This document shows, piece by piece, positions 56,361 to 64,000 of a DNA stretch of 64,000 bases (the stretch's first letter is position 1; each line of letters starts with the position of its first letter). Under the pieces are notes generated by a model. The model was not told where the DNA came from, did no database searches, and saw nothing but the letters and a program-made list of their open reading frames with translations. The translations under genes were made by a program, and so were the position numbers. Origin of the DNA: Przewalskia tangutica (lineage: Eukaryota; Streptophyta; Magnoliopsida; Solanales; Solanaceae); the NCBI GenBank assembly GCA_029844215.1, contig CM056733.1, positions 14,505,501 through 14,569,500 of the forward strand, written 5' to 3'.

Positions 56361-58723
56361 ATGATTGACCACATTAATGACAATGATATTAAAAGAAAAT
56401 ATTTAATAGAACTTAAAAAGCTTGTTCTTAATCAGAAAACGGAGAAGAAAATTATTGAACCCTTTGACATGAAAAGAGTTTTCAATAAGTTTAGAGAATC
56501 TAAAACAGATACCACCTTGCAAGATTTACAGGGAGAAGTATCACTTCTAAAAGAAGAAATCATCAGTGTTAGAGAACGACTCAGTTCTTTAGAAACAGAA
56601 GCTTTCGCTAACAGCTTATTAAAGGAATTAGATCCTATAAAAGATATCCTTGCCCCCTCTACGTCAAAAGGAATAACCACAGTTAATTCTGAAGAAGAAG
56701 AGGAGGATAGTAACTCACAACCAGGATTAAAATTAATCTCCAGGGTCAAAGCTCTAAGCTATCATGTCCCTATTAAATTAGTCATAAATAAGAATTTTTG
56801 TCCTTAATAAAATAGCCCTGCTAGACTCAGAAGTTGACCAAAACTGTATTTGTGAAGGATTAATCCCTAATAAGTACTTAGACAAAAGTACACATAAACT
56901 TTATTCAGTCATAGGCGACAGAATAAAAATTGATTATAAGCTTTCCAAAGCTTATGTCTGTAATAATAGAGTTTGTTTTGTTAACGACTTTATTATTACA
57001 AGAAATATAACTGAAGAAGTTATATTAGGAATTCCATTCTTAACCCAAATAAAACCATATACCGCTAAACTAGACAGTATTTACACTACGACCATGGGAA
57101 AAGATTTAGTGTTCCCATATCTAAACCCTTTGTCAGTTGACCACATTAACCATGTTAAACAAAAGAAAATGTTTAAAATACAACTGTTAACCAACCAAAT
57201 TAATTTTTTAAAAGAAGATATTAAAATTAAAAGAATAAAATCTACTTTAAAAACCCGGAGGTAATTAACAAGATAATGTTTTTAAGAGATTCTATAGAAA
57301 ACCAAGTTTGTTCAGAATTGCCGAATGCTTTTTGGGAAAGAAAAAACACATGGTAAACCTGCCCTACACAGATGACTTTAGTTAAAAAGACATACACACT
57401 AAAGCCAGACCAATCCAAATGAGCCACGAGCTCATGGAATATTGTAAGAAAGAAGTTAATGATCTGCTCCAAAAGAAGATCATCAGACCATCCAAATCCC
57501 AATGGAGTTGTTCAGCTTTTTATGTAAACAAAAATGCCGAGAAAGAAAGAGGAGCCCCGAGACTTGTAATAAATTATAAACCTCTCAACCAAGTATTAAG
57601 ATGGATTAGGTACCCGATCCCTAATAAACGAGACTTATTTAAAAGAACTTATAATGCTAATATCTACAGCAAGTTCGACATGAAGTCAGGATTCTGGCAA
57701 ATACAAGTCGAAGAAAAAGATAAGTATAAAATAGCTTTTAATGTTCCCTTCGGACAATATGAGTGGAACGTTATGCCATTCGGGCTAAAGAATGCCCCGT
57801 CAGAATTCCAGAACATCATTGATAATATATTCAACCCATATAGCCAATTCACAATCGTCTATATCGATGATGTTTTAGTATTTTCTGATAATATAGAACA
57901 ACATTATAAACATTTAAATATCTTTGTTAAAACTATAAAACATAACGGTTTGGCAGTAAGTGCTAAAAAGATAAAACTCTTCTAAACAACTATTAGATTC
58001 TTGGGTCATGATCTCTACCAAGGTACTTATAAACCAATTTGCAGAGCCGTAGAGTTCTTTACTAAGTTCCCTGATGAAATCACAGATAAAACACAACTAC
58101 AAAGATTCTTAGGAAGTCTTAATTATGTAGCAGATTTTATCCCTAAAGTTAGACAAATATGTAAACCTCTATATAAAAGGCTTAAGATAAATCCAGTCCT
58201 CTGGTCAGAAGACCAGACTAAAGCCGTCAAGCAAGTGAATGAAGTAGTCCAGAAAGTTCCTTGTCTAGGTATTCCAAATTCAGATGCTTTTATGATAGTC
58301 GAAACTGATGTCTCCGATATTGGTTACGGTGGTATTCTTAAATAGAAACTATCCTCTGAATCTACTGAACAGTTAGTAAGATTCACCTCTGGAGTTTGGA
58401 ATCAAGCTCAAAAGAATTATAGTACAGTCAAAAAAGAAATTTTATCCATAGTGCTATGTATCACCAAGTTTCAAGATGATTTGATTAATAAAGAATTTTT
58501 GTTAAGAGTTGGTATCAGCGACCAAAGACATTTTACTAAGGGCGTTAAAAATCTAGTTTCAAAACAGATTTTTGCGGATAGCAAGCCCTATTATCAAGCT
58601 TTGATTTTAAAATCGATTTTATAAAGGTGAGAAAACTCTGCAGTTTTCTAACAAGAGAATTTTCTGAGGTTACAATGAGACCGTGCTTTCGACTTCGTCG
58701 ATGAGACCCCCATTCATAAATAA
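56361..58723 (+). pseudogene. Pararetrovirus copy 2: pol (broken)
   Basis: The same order as copy 1. The 5' part is open at 56361-56807, then one extra T in a T-run near 56800 shifts the frame. The protease site reads DSE where copy 1 has DSG. RT is open at 57419-57985 with YIDD at 57860-57871; TAA stops it at 57983-57985. The following piece ends at TAG near 58343. From about 58500 the RNase H end is full of small losses at CAG or CCG triplets relative to copy 1. Final TAA at 58721-58723. Confidence 0.85.
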
Positions 58724-58920
58724 GCCAGAAGAAAAACTAAAACATCCTTTTAAACCAGAAAGCTCAAACAAATTTTTACATAAACCCAGTGGACAAAATA
58801 TGTTCACAGTTCTTAGAAACCCCCAGTAGTACCAGTTCTTCCAAAAGAACCAACACAAAAGAAACAGGCGCAACCTTTCAAGGCTACGCCATCATAAACT
58901 TCAGGCGAGATAATTACAAA

Positions 58921-59883
58921 ATGGTTCCTCGAATCATATTGAAGCGATTAAACGGCAACCACATGAAGAAGAAACCCGACTCACAATCAAAATGGGAATT
59001 CATTGCATCACAGGTTTTGCCTATAATGACATTAGATAAATAGTATGAGAATTTCAGGGTACAAGATCAACTGAAACCTTGTTATACAGACCATCAGTAC
59101 GTGGATACCCAAGATCTCATGAAAATAAGAAGATACTATGAATTTATCTTAGTGGACACAGACTCCATAGAGATAGAACATAAGTACTTTGATAAAACAG
59201 GTGGAATTGAATATTCCAAATTTACGATTAAAAAGATTTTAAGCCCACTTGATTTGTATGTAGATCATCTGCAGACACCAATATCGTTATCCAGAACTCA
59301 TAAACCCCAGACGTATAATTGGTATGACTATAAGGATGCTTGGTTAATTTTCTTATATGTTCGTCCAAATACCCACATATGGTTTGTGAAGTATGCCGAG
59401 AGCATGAAGGAAAAGGTAATTCCCCGATAGTTCTATGAATGGTGGAACTTGTTTGGAGGAAATTTACAAGTGGTAGCCCCGAGCTTCCAAAATTAGTATA
59501 CAGGTTTTCTGGAAGAACAATAAATCTCCACTTTACCAGAGCACATTAAATTGTGTAAATTCCTTTTTAATAAACGGATTTCATATATTATAAATTGGTC
59601 GTTCGATATCCAAGAAACGAACAGAATCAGGTACTTAAGCAAGACCATCAAAATTAAAGGATGGAGTCCCAAGGCAAAAGAAGAGATTAAGTCGAAAAAG
59701 AAAGGTTCAGCTTCCTCAGAAGAAACCTCAAACTCAAAGGCAGAAACGGAAGAGCTCGGCGAAGCTTTGGCCAGACTAGAAGACGAAGACGTGGCATCTA
59801 ACCATAGTGAAGCAGACAATGGCGACATGATGATCCCACGTGAAATCGCACAAGCCTATGCAAACGCTTATCTCCTAGGATAA
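58921..59883 (+). pseudogene. Pararetrovirus copy 2: last ORF (broken)
   Basis: It starts at ATG 58921-58923. The first 60 bases show several triplet losses relative to copy 1. TAG at 59041-59043 is shared with copy 1. Later stops lie near 59428, 59494 and 59521, and the end matches the copy 1 C-terminus at 59883. Function is inferred only from position, as for copy 1. Confidence 0.75.
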
Positions 59884-59999
59884 AGACAGAAAGCATAAAG
59901 TAGATAGTGATGTTGCCCTTTCGGAAAAGCAAAAACGTAAAGACATAAAGCAGAAAATGACATTTGCCCTTTCAGAAAAGCAGAAGAAAAGGACAATCA

Positions 60000-60190
60000 T
60001 GTAATCTTAGTCTTCCATTTGTTTTAATCCTATCCTTCCACCTGTTAGGATGATAAAATTGTCGAGGCCTATTTAAGGTTCTCAAGTTGTAAAATAGAAG
60101 GCTTTCGGAAATTCCCTCTCTCTATCTCTCTCTTTTCCCTGCCTGATCTTATGTACCTTACTATGCTTTCCTATTGAAATAAATCTGTAA
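60000..60190 (+). promoter_or_regulatory. Pararetrovirus copy 2 promoter and polyadenylation region
   Basis: TATTTAA at 60070-60076, a short CT tract at 60115-60135 and AATAAA at 60178-60183. It points right, into the antisense side of the inverted last ORF. Confidence 0.65.
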
Positions 60191-60355
60191 GTTTTTACTA
60201 ATTTATTATCTTTACTTATATTTTGCTTTAATTCCTATCTTTATATTTGATAACTCAGTTCCGTTTTTTATGGTATCGAATTGAGTTATCAAATATAAAT
60301 ACAGGAATTAAAGCAAAATATAAGTAAAGATAATAATTATTAAAAAACTTACAGA

Positions 60356-60540
60356 TTTATTTCAATAGGAAAGCATAGTAAGGTACATAAGATCAGGCAG
60401 CAAAAAGAGAGAGAGCGAGAGAGAGGGAATTTCCGAATGCCTTCTATTTTACAACTTGATAACCTTAAATAGGCCTCGACAATTTTATCATCCTAACAGG
60501 TGGACAAATAGGATTAGAACAAATGGAAGACTAAGATTAC
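60356..60540 (-). promoter_or_regulatory. Inverted viral promoter facing left
   Basis: The mirror of the copy 2 promoter: TTAAATA at 60465-60471 (TATTTAA on the minus strand), a GA tract at about 60405-60425 and TTTATT at 60356-60361 (AATAAA on the minus strand). It points left into copy 2, so the two promoters face each other across the repeat centre about 390 bp apart. Confidence 0.65.
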
Positions 60541-60657
60541 ATGATTGTCATTGTCTTTTGCTTTTCTGAAAGGGCAAATGTCCTTTTCTGCTTTATGTCC
60601 TTGTCTTCTGTTTTTCCGAAAGGGCAAGCATCACTATCTGCTTTATGCTTTCTGTCT

Positions 60658-61632
60658 TTATCCTAGGAGATAAGCGTCTGCATTGGCTTGTGCGATTCTA
60701 CGTGGGATCATCGTGTCGCCATTGTCTGCTTCACTGTGGTTAGATGCCACGTCTTCGTCTTCTATTCTAGCCAAAGCTTCAAGGAGCTTCCTTCTGGTTT
60801 CTGCCTTTGAGTTTGAGGTTTCTTCTGAGGAAGATGAACCTTTCTTTTTCAACTTAATCTCTTCTTTTGCCTTGGGACTCCATCCTTTAATTTTGATGGT
60901 CTTGCTTAAGTACCTGATTCTGTTCGTTTCTTGGTTATCGAACGACCAATTTATAATATATGAAATCCGTTTATTAAAAAAGAATTTACACAATTTAATG
61001 TGCTCTGGTAAAGTGGAGATTTTTTGTTCTCCCAGAAATCCTGTATATTTATTTTGGAAGCTCGGGGCTACCACTTGTAAATTTCCTCCAAACAAGTTCC
61101 ACCATTCATAGAATCATCGGGGAATTACCTTTTCCTTCATGCTTTCGGCATACTTCACAAATCATGTGTGGGTATTTGGACGAACATATTAGAAATTAAA
61201 CCAAGCATCTTTATAGTCATACCAATTATACATCTGGGGTTTATGAGTTCTGGATAACGATATAGGTGTCTGCAGATGATCTACATACCAATCAAATGGG
61301 CTTAAAATCTTTTTAATCGTAAATTTGAAATATTCAATTCCACCTGTTTTATCAAAGTACTTATGTTCTATCTCGATGGAGTCTGTGTCCACTAAGATAA
61401 ATTCATAGTATCTTCTTGTTTTCATAGGATCGTGGGTATCCACGTACTGATGATATGTATAACAAGGTTTCAGTAGATCTTGTACCCTGAAATTCTCATA
61501 CTGTTTATCTAATGTCATTATAGGCAAAACCTGTGATGCAATGAATTCCCATTTTGGATTAGGAGCTGGGGTTTCCTTCTTCATAGGGGTTGCCGGTTTA
61601 ACCGCTTCTGAATATGATTGTGGAAGAACCAT
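60658..61632 (-). pseudogene. Inverted copy of the last viral ORF (two stops)
   Basis: It starts at ATG 61632. This is the best kept of the three copies: 147 codons are open to a TAA at 61189, and a TGA lies near 61113 where copy 1 has Trp. The rest is open from 61095 to 60658 and ends YLLG. It has Gln where copies 1 and 2 share a TAG. Upstream the segment runs 60 bases further, into the LTR at 61693. Confidence 0.8.
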
Positions 61633-61692
61633 TTTGTAATTATCTATGCTCTGAGTTTCTGATGGCGTAGCCTTGAAAGGTTGCGCCTGTTT

Positions 61693-64000
61693 TGTTACAC
61701 CCCATAAGTCCAGGGCATTTTTAAGAGAACGTACGTAAGGAACTCAAGACTTGATATTGGTACGAAAGGAAGAATTGTTTTTCCAACGGAAAATCTTCCG
61801 AACGTCGGAAAGGAAAAATGTTCGTTGAGGAGAATTGGATTCTCAAAATGCATTAATTGAGGATTATAGAATGTATTTTCATTATGGAAATTTATTTTTA
61901 CGGATTTGGTCACGTGGGGCCCACCCGAGGAATTTTACGTTTTGTGGGACCCACGAGGGTTACGTAATATTGTGACGAATGGGAGAGCGACACATGTAAC
62001 CCCCTTATGTTGTCTTGGACGAAATTAATCATGGACAAAATGGTCATTTGACCTATGTGAAGATGACTAAGTCTTGCAAGTAGAGCTTGATAATGTTGAC
62101 TAAGTCAAAAGGGCCACTTGGCTAGATTTTTGCATCCAAACCACCAATTTGTTCTAATCTTGGCCCTCCATTATGCTTTATATACATACTAGTAGCAAGA
62201 CAATGGTTCTACACTTAGAAAAAAATCATGAAAACTTGTTGTTGTCCTAGAGGGCTCTCGGGTTTGGTCCTTCAAAGGGAGAAAATTTTTTTGTTTGTTG
62301 TCCATTAAGCTCCACACTTTAAACCAAGGTTCATAAGGGTATTGTAAGGGTATCTCAATAGAAAAATCCTGGAAAAAGATAGTTTTCGTGTTAGTCGCAA
62401 GGTGAAAACCTAGTTGCTTTTCTAGGTTTTGTTTGGAAGATTGAAGGAAAGTTGTTTGTGTTGTTCTAAGGGTCTCAAGTGGCGGATTGAAGTGTCAAGA
62501 AGAGGCTCTAAGTTTCTAGGGAGAGACTTCGGATTTGAAGTTGGACTAAGACTCGTTGAGGTAATAATCTTGTCTCTTAAAGTGTTACAAGATTATATAT
62601 TGTTGTTAGCCTTACATGTTTGCTAGCATGAAGTATATGTGTTGAAGTTTTATAAGTGTTATGGATTGTTGTAGCCTTAAATCCAAAATGACATATAAGC
62701 CATTTGAAGTTGGATTACATTTGGTCGTTAATTAGAATCGTCGCATGTTACTTACTTGAAGATTATAGTAGTTATAATCGATTGCGACTTGATATCATGT
62801 TATGCTAACAACTTGGATAGAAAAGGAAATTGGATAAGAATTGGTATTGTTGTATCCCAAGTTGCCGGATTTACACTTGTGGTTGTATTAGTTTGATATC
62901 AATTGTGGGGCGGAATTTTACACGTCTAGTAGGCGTGTAATCCCCTATTGTTAATTTCATTGTTGGGCCTTAAATGTGGCGTGTTTGGTTATTGAATTCG
63001 GCCTTGAAAAAGGTGGCAAATTATGTAGAAACAAAAGAAGTGCTGTCCGATTTTCCGTAGAATTTAGTGACTTTGCACTTATAATATTCTACGTTTGAAG
63101 TAAGAAGTTAATGGACGTATTATGGCCATTATAGGTTGAAGTACTAAGTATAGCGTATTCTACTTGAAGGATGAAATAGCTATCAAGGTTGAAGTACTTT
63201 GGAACATTTTGCTACTTGTCGATAATCGTCGCGAGGTATGTGAACCTCTTCCTTCTTTTGGCATGATTCTATGTATGGAATATACATGTGGTAATATTTC
63301 ATGTTCCCTTCTACTCTTAGAAGTTAAGAGGTATGTATGTGATTTACTCTATGTAAAGGTTATGTCTAGGTTATCCTAAGTTCTTACCAAGTCTTATGGA
63401 AAATGGTGGTAAGAGTCGTTAGGAGGTATTTGGAGCCAAGTTGACTTGGCTAATTTTACGGCACAAATGAGAATAAGTATCGAACAAGCCATTGCAACGT
63501 TAATAAAGGAAAATGTAATGACAATCGATTATATTAAAATGAGTAGAATTCTCCATCTGCATAGAAACTAAGATAAGACAAAATTGTATTACATTTTCTA
63601 GATCATGGCTACTTGAATAAGATCGTTATAAATAAGTATAACTTATTCACAAGGCACCAGAGTATATGTTACTTAATTTAAAAGAGTTTACGTATGAAGT
63701 TTTTAAGACCATGAACCTTGAATTCTTAAATGGTTAAGAAACTTTATTTTTCAAGTTATGGGACTTGATTTCTAAAGGAAGAAATGACTTGATTTAAATG
63801 TATAGAATACTTGATTTGGAAAGCATGGATTTCTTGATATTCTAAAGATAAGAGATTTTAAATTCTAAGTTAAGAAACTTGATTTCTAAAGTTAAGAGAC
63901 TTGAAGTATTTTAAAAGTTATGTAACTTGATTTGAAAGTATAAGTCTCTTGGTTATAAAAGGAATGAATTAGTCTAAGGCATAAAGTTAGTATAACGGCT
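61693..64000 (+). mobile_element. LTR D (solo B family), incomplete at window end
   Basis: It begins TGTTACACCCCATAAGTCC and interrupts the inverted viral piece. The sequence follows the same order as solo LTR B on its own strand. It includes a TATATA box at 62179-62184, the conserved hairpin sequence at 62907-62945 and the GTTAATAAAGGAAAATGT...TAGATCATGG block at 63498-63607. Whether it is a solo LTR or a full element lies outside the window. The window stops inside the GTATAACGGCT box. Confidence 0.88.

Larger units (their letters stand above)
45766..61692. mobile_element. Endogenous pararetrovirus cluster (Caulimoviridae, solendovirus-like)
   Basis: This is an old integrated virus locus with every frame broken. 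The viral order can be read from overlapping pieces: promoter, leader with Met-tRNA primer site, small ORF, movement protein joined to coat protein, pol (protease, RT, RNase H), then a last ORF. Copy 1 (46122-53433) covers a nearly full circle starting inside the coat protein; with the roughly 118 codons seen only in the inverted piece, the unit is about 7.65 kb. No integrase is present, as expected for a pararetrovirus. Copy 2 is at 55251-60276. Inverted pieces are at 45766-46121, 53702-55250 and 60278-61692. The genus is inferred from host family, size and gene order. Confidence 0.88.
58862..61692. repeat. 1.4-kb viral inverted repeat with 16-nt centre
   Basis: The left arm (58862-60261) and right arm (60278-61692) are reverse copies. 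Both ATGs of the last ORF lie 1,355 bases from the centre (58921 and 61632). The arms pair up to GATAACTCAGTTC and GAATTGAGTTATC; the centre, 60262-60277, ends in TGGTATC, the first bases of the primer-binding site. Confidence 0.9.

Noticed and set aside
52714..61632. Pararetrovirus as an active or inducible virus
   Set aside because: Every copy of every gene has stops, frameshifts or truncation, and no complete set exists in one orientation.

Overview
This window is plant nuclear DNA, almost certainly from a member of the Solanaceae. It is built nearly entirely of retroelements nested inside one another. The Solanaceae reading rests on a TTG-tailed SINE of the TS/SolS type, long-LTR chromodomain (Del/Tekay-like) Ty3/gypsy elements, an L1-type LINE and a caulimovirid (solendovirus-like) endogenous pararetrovirus. 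The species cannot be fixed from the sequence; Capsicum or a related genus is plausible. The only candidate host gene is the 5' part of an HMG-box gene on the minus strand at the left edge (exons at 832-884 and 648-761).

Layout. (1) 1-1114: HMG-box gene start, an intronic SINE remnant and upstream DNA. (2) 1115-39358: one minus-strand LINE, about 6.25 kb once its insertions are removed, bounded by a 15-bp target-site duplication (TSD) at 1100-1114 and 39359-39373. Three LTR elements interrupt its ORF1: a 3.3-kb solo LTR (5215-8535, TSD TCTTG), gypsy-1 (9251-28180, imperfect TSD GTTTT/ATTTT) and gypsy-2 (28479-38211, TSD GGTTG). The ORF1 frame continues across all three sites. Gypsy-1's 5' LTR holds a reversed solo LTR (11132-19145, TSD GGAAG), which holds a further solo LTR (14145-18153, TSD TTTTC), so nesting is four deep. 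(3) 39374-40720: the former upstream side of the LINE target, with a possible hAT-like element and TTG-rich repeats. (4) About 40720-45722: a minus-strand Ty1/copia element lacking its 5' LTR. (5) 45723-45770: a 48-bp LTR end. (6) 45766-61692: a rearranged pararetrovirus cluster. (7) 61693-64000: the start of another long LTR that runs off the window.

The pararetrovirus cluster is the most interesting part. It has two direct partial copies (46122-53433 and 55251-60276) plus three inverted pieces: the leader at 45766-46121, movement/coat protein at 53702-55250, and promoter plus last ORF at 60278-61692. The last forms a roughly 1.4-kb inverted repeat with a 16-nt centre and two promoters firing towards each other. 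Two of the inversion junctions lie at the primer-binding site. Every viral frame is broken by stops or frameshifts. The layout could yield double-stranded RNA and siRNAs, but that is inference.

One caution applies throughout. Several stretches (about 19505-20340, much of gypsy-2 and 58500-58990) differ from their paralogues mainly by short losses at CAG, CTG or CCG triplets. This looks like methylation-linked long-read consensus error, so some frameshifts may not be real.
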